A stretch of 45,921 bases of DNA, taken from NCBI GenBank assembly GCA_020442475.1, contig JAGRKA010000011.1, positions 1-45,921 of the forward strand, read 5' to 3'. The DNA comes from Alphaproteobacteria bacterium (lineage in GTDB: Bacteria; Pseudomonadota; Alphaproteobacteria; Micavibrionales; Micavibrionaceae). This document shows, piece by piece, positions 27,049 through 36,441 of the stretch (position 1 is the first letter of the stretch; each line of letters begins with the position of its first letter). Both the position numbers and the translations under genes were made by a program. A model generated the notes under the pieces. It saw only the letters and a list, made by a program, of their open reading frames with translations, was not told the origin of the DNA and ran no database searches.

Positions 27049-27675
27049 ATGCCCCTTTTCACCCCACCAACACTACTCAATGCCCCGCGCTGGAAAAATA
27101 TGCGCATAGGGCTGCTGGGCGGCTCCTTCAACCCGCCGCATGAAGGGCACCTCCATATCAGCCTCTCCGCGCTAAAAGGGCTGGCGCTCGATGCAATCTG
27201 GTGGCTTGTCACTCCTCAAAATCCTCTTAAAACCGAGGCCCCCCTGCCCTTTGAGGACCGTATGGCGCTGTGCCGGATAATCACCGCCCAACATCCGCGC
27301 CTCCTTACCTCCGGCCTTGAGAAAGAGCTGGGCACGCCCTTTACCCGCGAAACCGCCCGCGCTCTGAAAAAAGCCTATCCCGACACGGATTTTGTCTGGA
27401 TTGCCGGGATGGATAACGCACTGACCTTGCATCAATGGAATGCCTGGCGCGATTTACTGAATGAAATCTGTATCTTGTGTGTCACACGCCCGCCGGCACT
27501 CAGCCTCGTTCAAAACAGTCCCTTTCGGATGTATGGCCGTGAAAAACACGTGACCTTACGCCATGCCGGAAAAAAGCCGCTTGATTCGGGAACGGCTTAC
27601 TGGATGCTGGACAAAAAAATGCTGGATATTTCCTCGACAAAAATCAGAGAAAACACTTTAAAATCAAACAATTAA
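27049..27675 (+). CDS. nadD: Nicotinate-nucleotide adenylyltransferase
   Basis: 208 residues. It converts nicotinate mononucleotide and ATP to deamido-NAD. The nucleotidyltransferase fold is clear: GLLGGSFNPPHEGHLH with the HxGH motif near residues 20-36, WWLVTPQNPLK, and the C-terminal DISSTKIRE signature. I chose ATG 27049, with GGAGGG about 10 nt before it. ATG 27100 directly before RIGLLGG is shorter and has no ribosome site. It follows proA closely. Confidence 0.94.
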   Translation: MPLFTPPTLLNAPRWKNMRIGLLGGSFNPPHEGHLHISLSALKGLALDAIWWLVTPQNPLKTEAPLPFEDRMALCRIITAQHPRLLTSGLEKELGTPFTRETARALKKAYPDTDFVWIAGMDNALTLHQWNAWRDLLNEICILCVTRPPALSLVQNSPFRMYGREKHVTLRHAGKKPLDSGTAYWMLDKKMLDISSTKIRENTLKSNN

Positions 27676-27709
27676 TACAATTTTTAGTTCCATGCAGCAC
27701 GGCTTTCCC

Positions 27710-27738
27710 TTGCGCCCGCCCTATGGGTATCGTATAAT
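27710..27738 (+). promoter_or_regulatory. Promoter upstream of rsfS
   Basis: TTGCGC (27710-27715) and a perfect TATAAT (27733-27738) are separated by 17 bp. The start would be near 27745, giving a leader of about 185 nt before the proposed rsfS start. A 61-codon frame (27791-27976, ATG after a GGAAGG) lies in this leader and runs into rsfS in another frame; its coding status is doubtful. Confidence 0.6.
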
Positions 27739-27930
27739 GGAGATATGGGTTTGATACATTTTACAACTCATCGAATGGAAGGCGGGCCGCATGAACATGC
27801 TTAGGCTGTTCCCCCTGCTCCCGCCCTTTTTCTCTCAACGCTTATTTTGTGACTCACGCGCGAATTCTTGCTGTTCGGGCGTTTTCGTGCTACAGCCGCA
27901 AAAGATTCAACAAAAAAGGAGGCCGCAACC

Positions 27931-28329
27931 ATTTTTACCCCAGGCACAGATGAGGCTCTGTCCTCATTGGAGATAAAAACGCTTATCGAGCAGTCTCTGG
28001 ACGCAGATAAGGCAGATGACATCGTAACAATTGACCTGACCGGCCAAAGCGCGATCGCGGATTATATGGTCGTCGCATCGGGAACATCCTCAAGGCACGT
28101 TGCAGCCCTTGCGGAAAAGCTGAAAAAGCGTCTGGATATTCAAGGGGTCAAAGGGGTGCGTATGGAAGGGCTTTCTCAAGGCGACTGGGTCGTTATGGAT
28201 GCGGGCGATGTGATCGTCCATCTATTCAGGCCGGAAGTTCGCGAATTCTACAATCTTGAAAAAATGTGGGGCGCGTTCCGATTATTCGACACCGCCACGG
28301 CTAAGGGCGAACGGCATATTCCGGCCTGA
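27931..28329 (+). CDS. rsfS: Ribosomal silencing factor RsfS, probable ATT start
   Basis: 132 residues from the proposed start. RsfS binds ribosomal protein uL14 and blocks subunit joining in starvation. The whole domain is present: EQSLDADKADDIVTIDLTGQSAIADYMVVASG, then GDWVVMDAGDVIVHLF and REFYNLEKMW. No in-frame ATG or GTG exists near the N-terminus. A perfect AAGGAGG (27916-27922) lies 8 nt before an ATT codon at 27931, and the resulting N-terminus has normal length for the family. The alternative TTG at 27868 has no ribosome site and adds 21 unlike residues. ATT starts are rare (known in infC) and would make translation sensitive to IF3. A sequencing error of ATG is the simple alternative. 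Confidence 0.85.
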   Translation: MFTPGTDEALSSLEIKTLIEQSLDADKADDIVTIDLTGQSAIADYMVVASGTSSRHVAALAEKLKKRLDIQGVKGVRMEGLSQGDWVVMDAGDVIVHLFRPEVREFYNLEKMWGAFRLFDTATAKGERHIPA

Positions 28330-28337
28330 GATCGCGA

Positions 28338-28751
28338 CTAATCATTACCGAGCTTAAGGTGCTCGGCTATAGCTGGGACCTGCTTGAAAATTGCTTCTGC
28401 TATGCAGCTAGTTGTAATATTTTCATTCTTGGACATTCTCCTAAGACCATCCGCTACAGCCGGACTTATCGTAAGATTAACGCGCGCAGTGCCTTCGCCA
28501 TGGCCGCGCTGTCTTCTTTTTCCGGAATCGTTTACAGCCTTTTTCCATGTCTCTTGAACCATAAAGCTTCCCACAGGTGGCCCTCCCCCCTCATTTTGAC
28601 CGGCAAGGTCCATAGCATGTTTCAACAGCTCTTGTTGCTGTTCCGCATTCAGTAAAAATATGGTTCTAAGCAGAGTATCTCCTGTTTTTAGGGTGCTTGG
28701 AGAAAAGTTTTCGAGCATTGTTGTTAATTTGTTAAAATCATCTTTGGGCAT
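28338..28751 (-). CDS. Small protein of unknown function with possible ribbon-helix-helix C-terminus
   Basis: 137 residues; family not recognised. The N-terminal half is helical (LLRTIFLLNAEQQQELLKHAMDLAG). A Gly-rich linker and a basic stretch (KKAVNDSGKRRQRG) follow. The end, RVNLTISPAVADGLRRMSKNENITTSCIAEAIFKQV, reads as strand-helix-helix, like CopG/Arc-type DNA-binding proteins. GGAAG lies 5 nt before the ATG. It sits in inverse orientation between rsfS and rlmH, genes that are normally adjacent, ending 8 bp from the rsfS stop. It is therefore an insertion specific to this lineage. A possible promoter on its strand is TTGACA (28820-28815) with TATATC (28796-28791), spacing 18. Confidence 0.7.
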   Translation of the reverse strand: MPKDDFNKLTTMLENFSPSTLKTGDTLLRTIFLLNAEQQQELLKHAMDLAGQNEGGGPPVGSFMVQETWKKAVNDSGKRRQRGHGEGTARVNLTISPAVADGLRRMSKNENITTSCIAEAIFKQVPAIAEHLKLGND

Positions 28752-28814
28752 GTTGCTTCCAATCCATAATAGCTGTCGATTTTATAGCGGGATATAGAAA
28801 ATAATGGGCATCTA

Positions 28815-28834
28815 TGTCAATCATCAATTTGACA
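28815..28834. promoter_or_regulatory. Inverted repeat of two divergent TTGACA boxes
   Basis: TGTCAA (28815-28820) and TTGACA (28829-28834) form a perfect 6-bp inverted repeat with 8 bp between. It lies between the inverted small gene and rlmH. Each half is a -35 consensus, one for each direction; a -10 is plausible for the minus direction and weak for the plus. It could also be an operator for the small protein. Confidence 0.4.
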
Positions 28835-28904
28835 GCTCCCACTTTCCTTGCCATCTTTCCAATTGTTTGCGGTGACAAACATAGGCAGATACAAGGACTT
28901 TCTC

Positions 28905-29360
28905 ATGAAAATCGACATTATCGCAGCCGGACGCTTGCGCAAGGGGCCTCTTTTCGAACTGCTCCAAGAATATGAGCGGCGGCTCAAATGGAGCCTTTCC
29001 ATTCACGAAATCGAAAGCAAGCATACCGCAGCAGCCGCTATCCAGCAGGACGAAGAAGCTAAAATCCTCAAACAGCTTTCCCCCGGCGCCTTTATCATTG
29101 CGATGGATGAGCGCGGACAGAGTTTGCCCTCGCTCGATTTTGCCAAAAAAATCGGGGATTTACAGACAAACGGGCACTCGCATCTTCAATTCGTCATTGG
29201 CGGCGCGGACGGGCTTACAGATACGCTGAGGACGCAGGCGGGTTTTCTCCTCAGCTTTGGACGCCAGACATGGCCACATATGCTTGCGCGCGTGATGCTT
29301 TTGGAGCAGATTTACAGAGCGCAGCAGATTCTGGACGGTCACCCCTATCATAGAGAGTAG
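28905..29360 (+). CDS. rlmH: 23S rRNA pseudouridine-1915 N3-methyltransferase RlmH
   Basis: 151 residues. A SPOUT-class methyltransferase that modifies pseudouridine 1915 in helix 69 of 23S rRNA. The AdoMet-binding knot is visible as FVIGGADGL, and the C-terminal signature LLEQIYRAQQILDGHPYH is complete. AAGGA lies 7 nt before the ATG at 28905. It belongs functionally with rsfS (ribosome assembly and silencing), from which it is separated by the inverted small gene. Confidence 0.96.
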   Translation: MKIDIIAAGRLRKGPLFELLQEYERRLKWSLSIHEIESKHTAAAAIQQDEEAKILKQLSPGAFIIAMDERGQSLPSLDFAKKIGDLQTNGHSHLQFVIGGADGLTDTLRTQAGFLLSFGRQTWPHMLARVMLLEQIYRAQQILDGHPYHRE

Positions 29361-29409
29361 CCGCCCCTCCTGCTGCTAGCCTTTTGAGATCAATATAACA
29401 AGCAAAACC

Positions 29410-30627
29410 ATGCGGACCACCTGCCTGATTTTTTTACTGATTGCTTTGACCGCCATGGCCAATATCCATGGTGCGTTTGCGCAAACACCGCCGCTCCCGC
29501 AAAGCAAGAAAGATGCACTAGGTAATCTTGAAGCGCAGGCGCAGGCCCGAAAGGATGAACAAAAAACGCTAAAAAAACGGGCACAGGAAATTGAAACGGC
29601 ACTGGGCGATACGCGCAAGCAGCTTTTAAACGTCGCCTCCAAAATCAGAGGCAATGAAAAGACCCTGCGAGGGCTGGAAGAAAAAATCGAGGGGCTTGAA
29701 ACCGAGCAAAGCACGATACAAGCCCGCCTTGAAGAAGGCCGCTTGTCTATTTCACGTCTTATTCTTGCCCTTGGAAGAATACGCAGAGTGCCTCCGGAAG
29801 CTATGCTTGCGCGCCCCGGCACCCCCTTAAAGACAGCGCAAAGCGCGATGCTGATCGGGGATGTCTTGCCTGCGCTGACACAGCAAGCTGATGCGCTGCA
29901 AGCCGACCTCAAAGAACTGGAGGAGGTTTCAGCCTCCCTATCTCTAAAGCGAGATAAGGCACTGGAGGCGGCGGAATCCCTGCGGCAAGAACATAACGCC
30001 CTCTCGGCACTCGTAGCCCGCCGGGAAAAGCTTTACGCCAGCACGCAAAAAGACCTAAAGGCGCAACAGGAAGAAGCCCAGCGCATTTCCCAACAATCCC
30101 GGAACCTTCAAGATCTTGTTCGGCGGCTTGAGGAAGACAAAAAGAAAAAACTGCTCGCCGCACAGGCACAAAAATCCTCTCCCACACGCCCCGATACACC
30201 GCGTACGGCTGCACTGCGCGTACCCGCCGAACCTCCCAAAGCCGGGCAAGCCCGCCTGCCTATCGAGGGCGCCATCCGGATTGCCTACGACCAGCCGGAT
30301 AATTTCGGCGCCCCCAGTAAAGGACTCAGTATTGAGGGGCGAAGCGGTGCTTTGGTCGTTGCGCCCATGGGCGGTATCGTCCGTTTTGCCGGGCATTTCA
30401 AAAATCACGGCAACATGGTGATCATCGAACATGAAAAAGGTTTTCACAGCCTTGTTGCAGGATTGGGAAAAATTGATACAGTGGTGGGCCAGAGCGTCCT
30501 TGCCGGAGAACCCCTCGGACTTCTGGATGATGCGGGTGACCATGGCGGGAAACCTGCTTTGTACTACGAGTTGCGCCGGAACGGGAAACCTGTCAACCCG
30601 TCGGTCAAATTTGCAGGTCTGGGATGA
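29410..30627 (+). CDS. EnvC-like murein hydrolase activator (degenerate LytM/M23)
   Basis: 405 residues. A signal peptide (LIFLLIALTAMANIHGAFA) is followed by long coiled coils (about 35-115 and 160-250) and a C-terminal LytM/M23 domain (about 285-400). The zinc ligands of active M23 peptidases are absent: the usual HLHFE is LYYELR, and the first His-x3-Asp site is not present. This matches EnvC, which activates cell-division amidases rather than cutting peptidoglycan. It is followed 51 bp later by ctpA, a conserved pair in Alphaproteobacteria. Confidence 0.92.
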   Translation: MRTTCLIFLLIALTAMANIHGAFAQTPPLPQSKKDALGNLEAQAQARKDEQKTLKKRAQEIETALGDTRKQLLNVASKIRGNEKTLRGLEEKIEGLETEQSTIQARLEEGRLSISRLILALGRIRRVPPEAMLARPGTPLKTAQSAMLIGDVLPALTQQADALQADLKELEEVSASLSLKRDKALEAAESLRQEHNALSALVARREKLYASTQKDLKAQQEEAQRISQQSRNLQDLVRRLEEDKKKKLLAAQAQKSSPTRPDTPRTAALRVPAEPPKAGQARLPIEGAIRIAYDQPDNFGAPSKGLSIEGRSGALVVAPMGGIVRFAGHFKNHGNMVIIEHEKGFHSLVAGLGKIDTVVGQSVLAGEPLGLLDDAGDHGGKPALYYELRRNGKPVNPSVKFAGLG

Positions 30628-30678
30628 TCTTTAGTTACCGGATAACCGAACAGGCAGGACGAAAAGGATTTTGAACTT

Positions 30679-32103
30679 ATGCGCGTTTTACATTCGGCAA
30701 TGCTTCTGGCTCTTGTTCTTGCTGCTGCTTTCGGTAGTTTTATGTGGCAAAGCCTCCCCCTCCACGCGCAGGAAGAGCCACGCACGGCAGGCGCACAGCC
30801 AAGTACGGATCAAGATTACAGCGATACATACCGCCAGCTCGACCTGTTCGGCGATGTATTCGAGCGCGTTCGAGCACAATATGTCGAAGAAGTTGATGAC
30901 AAAACACTGGTGGAAACGGCCATTAACGGCATGCTGACCAGTCTGGACCCGCATTCTTCCTATCTTGACGAAGATAAATTTGGCGATATGCAGGTTGATA
31001 CGCGCGGTGAGTTCGGCGGCCTCGGCATTGAGGTCACGATGGAGAATGGCGTCGTTAAGGTTGTCTCTCCCATCGACGATACGCCTGCTTTCCGCGCAGG
31101 CGTGCAGGCTGGGGATTATATCGTCCAGATTGATGGTGAGCCGGTCATGGGTCTAACTCTTGGTGAGGCCGTCGATAAAATGCGCGGCAAGGTGGGTACG
31201 GAAATCGAGCTTCTGATCAGCCGCGAAGGCGCCGAAGGGCCGATCGAAATGACCTTGGTACGCGACGTTATTAAAATCCGCTCTGTCCGTCACCGTGTGG
31301 AGGGCAAGGCCGGTTATATCCGGATTACGACCTTTAACCAGAACGCCGAATCCGGTGTCCGGGATGCCATTCAGGATATTAACGAACAGCTTGGACCGGA
31401 GCTGACGGGCTATGTGCTGGATTTGCGCAACAATCCCGGCGGCTTGCTGAATCAGGCCATTGCCGTAGCCGACATATTCCTCGACAAGGGCGAGATCGTC
31501 TCTACGCGCGGGCGGCACGAAAGCGATACAAAACGCGATAATGCCACACCCGGCGATATGGCGGACGGTCTGCCGATCGTTGTCCTGATCAATGGGGGTT
31601 CGGCTTCGGCCTCCGAGATCGTGGCGGGTGCGCTTCAAGATCACCGACGCACGATTTTACTGGGTACGAAGTCATTCGGCAAAGGCTCCGTACAGACGGT
31701 TATCCCTCTGCCCGGCCACGGTGCAATGCGCCTGACAACGGCGCGTTACTACACTCCATCGGGGCGCTCTATTCAGGCAAAAGGTATCGAACCGGATATT
31801 GAAGTCGAGCCGGCCAAGATCGAGTCCTTCCATATCAGGCGTATTCGGGAATCTGATCTGAAGGGCGCGCTGGATAATGATAAAAAAGGCGCGAACGATA
31901 ATAAGGATAAGGACGAGAACAAAGCCAAATCTTCCACCGAAGACGGCGATAACACTGAGGAAGAAGAGGTTCAGGACTACCAGCTTATCCGGGCTCTTGA
32001 CCTGCTCAACGGCCTGTCGCTTTACGGCGGACAGCATGCGGACAGAGCAAGTGAGACGGCTGTAGAACCCTCCGCACCCGAATCAACGCAGACACAGCCA
32101 TAA
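30679..32103 (+). CDS. ctpA: Carboxy-terminal processing protease CtpA (S41)
   Basis: 474 residues. An exported serine protease that trims or degrades periplasmic proteins, often peptidoglycan hydrolases. The N-terminal signal/anchor is about 5-30. The PDZ domain spans about 105-185 (GEFGGLGIEVT, AGVQAGDYIVQIDG). In the catalytic core, Ser310 lies in GGSASASEI and Lys335 in SFGKGSVQT, forming the Ser/Lys dyad. The C-terminal tail is acidic and low in complexity. AAAAGGA precedes the start. Position after an envC-like gene suggests it may control wall hydrolase activity. Confidence 0.96.
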   Translation: MRVLHSAMLLALVLAAAFGSFMWQSLPLHAQEEPRTAGAQPSTDQDYSDTYRQLDLFGDVFERVRAQYVEEVDDKTLVETAINGMLTSLDPHSSYLDEDKFGDMQVDTRGEFGGLGIEVTMENGVVKVVSPIDDTPAFRAGVQAGDYIVQIDGEPVMGLTLGEAVDKMRGKVGTEIELLISREGAEGPIEMTLVRDVIKIRSVRHRVEGKAGYIRITTFNQNAESGVRDAIQDINEQLGPELTGYVLDLRNNPGGLLNQAIAVADIFLDKGEIVSTRGRHESDTKRDNATPGDMADGLPIVVLINGGSASASEIVAGALQDHRRTILLGTKSFGKGSVQTVIPLPGHGAMRLTTARYYTPSGRSIQAKGIEPDIEVEPAKIESFHIRRIRESDLKGALDNDKKGANDNKDKDENKAKSSTEDGDNTEEEEVQDYQLIRALDLLNGLSLYGGQHADRASETAVEPSAPESTQTQP

Positions 32104-32131
32104 AACTGAAAAGGCAGGGAGGCCAGACGGC

Positions 32132-33268
32132 GTGATCAATCCCGCCATGGATAGAATAAAGACCTTACTCTCTCCGAGAGCTGCTCTTCAAGGCGCGGCA
32201 TTGGCGCTTTTGCCGTGCCTTCTGTTCTACGGCTCTTTGACATACCAAGCGGATAGCACGCTGAAAGCTCTGGAATCCCATCTGGCTTCCAAAACCGTTG
32301 CCGTCAGCCGGGACAGTGGAGAACATGTGACAGCCTTCCTGTCTGATACGGACACGGCTATAGAAACGAATACTCCGGAACAACACAGCGCGCCCCCCCA
32401 TGCGGAAGAGCATGTAAAAACCGCAGAAAGCCCTCCGCCGCCTCCGCATGAAGAAAAAATATCTATGACGGAGCATAAGGAGCCTCTTCCACCCGCGCCT
32501 CTTGATGGCTTATTTGAGAAAACCGGTGCAGGCCTGCTGCCCCGCATTTCGAATAAAGGCCTGACGCCATTTGCAGCCTACCGTAAGCCCGGCCTTGTCC
32601 ATAAGGGGCGCCCGGCTGTCGCACTGGCTATTCTGGATTACGGCCTTTCGGCAGAACAATCCTCGCAAATGCTTAAAACCCTTCCGAGCCCGGTTTCGTT
32701 GATCCTTTCTCCCTACAGTGCCGACCCTGACGGCTGGCAGAAACGGGCGAGGGAAAACGGGCATGAGCTCTGGATACACCTTCCGTCCGAAACCCGTAAT
32801 TTTCCATCTTTCGACCCCGGCAGCCGGGCGCTCCTTACACGCTCGGGAATCGAACGCAATAAGGACAATCTCGAATGGGTGATGGCCCGTGCACCCGGCT
32901 ATGCAGGCATTGCCGTACAAATTGATGAAAGCTTTACCCGCGCACATCCGATGCTCCAAACACTCTTGCAGGATAGCTTCTCGCGCGGTTTAGGTTATTT
33001 TGAACTCGAAACCTCTCCCTCAGGCTTTGTAGAGTCCTTGGCTTTAAAAGCAAATGCCCCCTATACCCAAAACAGCTTTTTCATCCGGGACAGCTCGGCT
33101 ATTTTGCGGGAGATAGAAAAAAAGGCCCAAAGCGATGGGGTTGCCGCGGCGGTTCTTCTTCCAACACCGAATAACATTGTGATCCTGCGTAAATGGCTCT
33201 CGACGCTGGAGTCCAAAGGCTTCGATCTTGTCCCTGTTTCAGCACTGGCCGAAAGGAATTTGCAGTGA
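32132..33268 (+). CDS. Divergent polysaccharide deacetylase family protein
   Basis: 378 residues. An N-terminal anchor (about 20-39) and a Pro/Glu/His-rich linker (60-125) precede a TIM-barrel-like domain typical of the DUF610/YibQ 'divergent polysaccharide deacetylase' group: VALAILDYGLSAEQ, LPSPVSLILSPYS, GHELWIHLPSE. Most family members have IDD in the first strand; here it is ILDYG, so the first metal-binding Asp is partly changed. The exact activity is unknown. The start is GTG with GGGAGG 9 nt upstream. It overlaps rppH by 4 bp (GTGA). The envC-ctpA-deacetylase-rppH order is conserved. Confidence 0.9.
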   Translation: MINPAMDRIKTLLSPRAALQGAALALLPCLLFYGSLTYQADSTLKALESHLASKTVAVSRDSGEHVTAFLSDTDTAIETNTPEQHSAPPHAEEHVKTAESPPPPPHEEKISMTEHKEPLPPAPLDGLFEKTGAGLLPRISNKGLTPFAAYRKPGLVHKGRPAVALAILDYGLSAEQSSQMLKTLPSPVSLILSPYSADPDGWQKRARENGHELWIHLPSETRNFPSFDPGSRALLTRSGIERNKDNLEWVMARAPGYAGIAVQIDESFTRAHPMLQTLLQDSFSRGLGYFELETSPSGFVESLALKANAPYTQNSFFIRDSSAILREIEKKAQSDGVAAAVLLPTPNNIVILRKWLSTLESKGFDLVPVSALAERNLQ

Positions 33269-33756
33269 GCGGAGAAGGCAGTGCTTCTACAACACCTCAC
33301 CTTTACCGCCCTTGTGTCGGCATTGTCCTGCTGAACCCGGAAGGGCTCGTCTTTGTGGGAGAGCGAATAGATACACCCGGCGCATGGCAAATGCCTCAAG
33401 GCGGGATTGACGAGGGGGAAACCCTGGAAGAAGCGCTCTTCCGAGAATTGCGCGAAGAGATTGGCACGGATAAAGCCGAGCTTTTGCAGATCGCGCCAGA
33501 ACCGCTGCGCTATGATCTGCCGCCTGCACTTATTAAAAAACTCTGGAATGGCCTATACCGTGGCCAAGAACAACGCTGGGCGGCACTCCGCTTTACCGGT
33601 ACGGATTCCGATATCAATATCGAATATCATGAAATCCCGGAATTCAGCGCATGGGAATGGGTCAAACCGGAAGACACGCTTGAACGGATCGTTCCTTTCA
33701 AGCGTGATACTTACCGGCAGGTTTTTAGCGTCTTTTCAGACCTCTTCAGGGATTAA
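33265..33756 (+). CDS. rppH: RNA pyrophosphohydrolase RppH (Nudix)
   Basis: 163 residues. It removes pyrophosphate from the 5' end of triphosphorylated RNAs and so starts mRNA decay. The Nudix box is complete: [43 protein letters not shown] at the N-terminus and the W/K-rich segment near [15 protein letters not shown] are typical of RppH. The GTG start (33265) has AAAGGAA upstream and is coupled to the deacetylase gene. The 3' end overlaps the convergent tolB by 11 bp. Confidence 0.95.
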   Translation: MSGEGSASTTPHLYRPCVGIVLLNPEGLVFVGERIDTPGAWQMPQGGIDEGETLEEALFRELREEIGTDKAELLQIAPEPLRYDLPPALIKKLWNGLYRGQEQRWAALRFTGTDSDINIEYHEIPEFSAWEWVKPEDTLERIVPFKRDTYRQVFSVFSDLFRD

Positions 33757-35071
33757 GCGGCGACCAAGCCGGGTCTGAACCGTCCCGCGGCGTTTGTAAC
33801 CAGCGCTCATTATAGCCCGTAATATCCACCGTATAGAGCTTTGCCTGACGCTCCGTGCCGCCGGGACCTGTCGGGCGCTCCTTGAAATAGATTAGGACGC
33901 GGCCATTCGGAGACCAGCTTGGCCCCTCCACATGGTAAGCCGTCGTGATCAGACGTTCGCCGGACCCATCCGGGCGAATAACCCCGATATAGAATTTGCC
34001 CTGATACATGCGCGTAAAGGCTATCAAATCACCACGCGGTGACCAGACAGGATTGGCGTAACGACCATTTCCGAAGGTAATGCGCTGTACGTTACTGCCG
34101 TCCATATTCATCGTATAAAGCTGCTGCGATCCGCCTCGGTCGGATTCAAATACGATCTTTTTTCCGTCGGGTGCATAGGACGGAGAGGTATCGATCGATG
34201 CGTTGGTCGTGATCCGGCGGGGTTTACGCGAACGCAAATCCATCTCATAGATGTCGGTATTCCCGTTTGAGGCCATCGACATGATCACGCTTCTGCCATC
34301 CGGCGAGAAACGCGGTGCGAAAGTCATGCCGGGAAAATCACCCAAAAGCTCATGGCGGCCCGTATTGATATCGTAAAGATAGACACGCGGCCCCTTATCT
34401 CCATAGGACATATAGGTGATTTGCTGCTGCGTCGGCGAAAAGCGTGGCGTGAGGACGAGGTTACGCCCGTCCGTCAGATATTGGTGGTTTTCTCCGTCCT
34501 GATCCATAATCGCCAACCGCTTAAGGCGTTTTTGCGGCGGGCCTGTTTCCGCGACATAGACAATCCGCGTATCGAAATAGCCGGATTCACCCGTCAGGCG
34601 CTCATAGAGCGTATCCGAAATAATATGTGCAATACGCCGCCAATTCTGGGGCGTCGTCATATAGGCGGTTCCGATAAGCTGTTTTTGCGAAAACACATCC
34701 CACAGCCGGAACTCAATCCGGGTACGGCCATCTTCGGCACGGGTCACGCTCCCCGTGACAAGCGCCTGTGTCCCGATCGCTCGCCATTCAGCAAAGCGTG
34801 GCCCGTCATCATGCAAGGAAGCCGTATTCTGTACGAAGGCTTTCGGGTCGAGAGGCTTAAAGAGGCCGGATCGCTCCAGATTTTCAGCAATCACACGCGG
34901 CACCTGATCGGCAACCTCTTTATTTTCGGGTGAAATTGCATGGAATGGAGCAATCGCGATCGGCATCGGCTCGACAACCCCGCGTGTCAGGTCGATCCTA
35001 AGCTCCGCCTGCGCTGCCGCCGGCCCCATCAACAAAAAGAAGCATGCGATCACTGGGAGGAATTTTCTCAT
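33746..35071 (-). CDS. tolB: Tol-Pal system protein TolB
   Basis: 441 residues. The periplasmic component of the Tol-Pal complex that keeps the outer membrane attached during division. The signal peptide is about 1-21 (cleavage AAAQA/E). The N-terminal alpha/beta domain (about 25-165) is followed by a six-bladed propeller with repeated PD40 motifs such as [30 protein letters not shown] and [10 protein letters not shown]. It is the last gene of ybgC-tolQRAB. The pal gene that normally follows is missing; the convergent rppH is there instead. Confidence 0.97.
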   Translation of the reverse strand: MRKFLPVIACFFLLMGPAAAQAELRIDLTRGVVEPMPIAIAPFHAISPENKEVADQVPRVIAENLERSGLFKPLDPKAFVQNTASLHDDGPRFAEWRAIGTQALVTGSVTRAEDGRTRIEFRLWDVFSQKQLIGTAYMTTPQNWRRIAHIISDTLYERLTGESGYFDTRIVYVAETGPPQKRLKRLAIMDQDGENHQYLTDGRNLVLTPRFSPTQQQITYMSYGDKGPRVYLYDINTGRHELLGDFPGMTFAPRFSPDGRSVIMSMASNGNTDIYEMDLRSRKPRRITTNASIDTSPSYAPDGKKIVFESDRGGSQQLYTMNMDGSNVQRITFGNGRYANPVWSPRGDLIAFTRMYQGKFYIGVIRPDGSGERLITTAYHVEGPSWSPNGRVLIYFKERPTGPGGTERQAKLYTVDITGYNERWLQTPRDGSDPAWSPLNP

Positions 35072-35090
35072 GGTCTTTCTCGCTTTCGCT

Positions 35091-35981
35091 TTAGAGCATT
35101 TCTCTGGGGTCGAAATTGATAACGGTTACTTTCCATTGCTCATACTTTTCCGGCGGCAATTTTAAAGGCATGCAGCGCGGATTGCGCAAAGCCCGCATAG
35201 CCGAATCAGCTGCCGCCCGAAAAGCGCCGTCCCGATTATAGCGCCCCGTATCCAGAACGCGAGCTTCTTGAACGCTGCCGTCACGATTAAACATCACGCG
35301 CACCTCAACAGCCAGATCTTCCGCGTATTTAGAGCCGGTTTGTACGTTCCAGCACGGCCCGATCTGCCGCTTGACGGCATCGAGTTCGCTGATTGTTAAC
35401 TGATCGCCCAGACGTGCGATCTGCCCTGCGGCGGATGGTGTATCCTCGGCAGTTTCCTGCGGCGTCTCCTGCGCTGTGGCCTCTGCATCCGGCGTTAGGT
35501 TTTTCAACAGACTCGCGAACGGGTCCTCTTTCGGCTTAACGGCTTCAGCCTTAGGCTTTTCAGGGTCTTTAGGCTTGGGTTTCGGCTTTGGCTTATCAGC
35601 AGGCTTCGGCGGCGGGGCAAGTTTTTCAGGCTCCGCCTTTGCGTCGTCTTTAACATCAGCCGGTTTGGGAGCTGTCATATCCGGCGGCGCCTCAGCCGTC
35701 ATCTTCGGTGGAGGCGGCGGCTTATCCATTGGTGGCGGGGCAAGCTTCTCGGGCTCTTTCTCCGCCTTATCCTCTTTTTTCGGCGGGGCCACACGGTTCG
35801 TCTGCGTGATTTCGTCAATACTGACCAGCTCTACACTAATAGGTGTCGAGATAATCAGCGTGTCCTTCGCGACGAAGGGCAACCCGACAGCCGTAAGGAC
35901 GAATAGAACAATATGGAACACCGTCGAGGCCAGAACCGGCCCGGTCATCGAAGGATCGTAGCTTTTAACCGCGACAGACAT
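35091..35981 (-). CDS. tolA: TolA-like protein, TonB/TolA C-terminal domain
   Basis: 296 residues. A single membrane helix (about 15-38, [22 protein letters not shown]) anchors it in the inner membrane next to TolQR. A Pro/Lys/Glu/Ala-rich stalk (about 60-150, runs of PPPPP and KPKPKPK) spans the periplasm. The C-terminal domain (about 195-296) has [16 protein letters not shown] and [13 protein letters not shown], as in alphaproteobacterial TolA. It lies 13 bp after tolR and 19 bp before tolB. The proline runs make it a likely EF-P client. Confidence 0.93.
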   Translation of the reverse strand: MSVAVKSYDPSMTGPVLASTVFHIVLFVLTAVGLPFVAKDTLIISTPISVELVSIDEITQTNRVAPPKKEDKAEKEPEKLAPPPMDKPPPPPKMTAEAPPDMTAPKPADVKDDAKAEPEKLAPPPKPADKPKPKPKPKDPEKPKAEAVKPKEDPFASLLKNLTPDAEATAQETPQETAEDTPSAAGQIARLGDQLTISELDAVKRQIGPCWNVQTGSKYAEDLAVEVRVMFNRDGSVQEARVLDTGRYNRDGAFRAAADSAMRALRNPRCMPLKLPPEKYEQWKVTVINFDPREML

Positions 35982-35994
35982 AAAACGCCCGTTC

Positions 35995-36438
35995 TTACTT
36001 CTTCTGTTCTGAGATCAACGCGACCTTGGTAAAGCCCGCACCGTTAACTGCGCCGATAACGCCCATTACCGTCCCGTAATTGAGCGCACTGTCGGCCCTG
36101 ATATAAATTCGCCGATCCGCCTGCCCCTCGGTCATCGCCTTGAGCAAAGGGATCAAACGTCCGTCCTTGATTTCCTCTTCACCGATATAGGTCAGCCCTT
36201 CTTCAGTGACCGTAATTTCAATCGGCTTGTTGTCCTCGTCAGAGATCGCCTTGGCCTCTGAATTGGGCAAATCAACCGGCACCCCTGCCGTCAGCAAAGG
36301 CGCAGCAACCATAAAAACAATCAGCAGCACCAGCATTACATCGACAAAGGGCGTGACATTGATCTCCGCCATGGGACGATAAGTGCCCCCTGTGCGGCGC
36401 CCTCTGGCACGTGTTTTTGTGGCAAGCGTTGCACCCAT
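35995..36438 (-). CDS. tolR: Tol-Pal system protein TolR (ExbD family)
   Basis: 147 residues. A stator subunit of the proton-driven TolQR motor. After a basic cytoplasmic end comes [21 protein letters not shown], the single helix with the conserved proton-binding Asp. A periplasmic ExbD domain follows ([18 protein letters not shown]). It starts 3 bp after the tolQ stop. Confidence 0.97.
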   Translation of the reverse strand: MGATLATKTRARGRRTGGTYRPMAEINVTPFVDVMLVLLIVFMVAAPLLTAGVPVDLPNSEAKAISDEDNKPIEITVTEEGLTYIGEEEIKDGRLIPLLKAMTEGQADRRIYIRADSALNYGTVMGVIGAVNGAGFTKVALISEQKK

Positions 36439-36441
36439 GGC

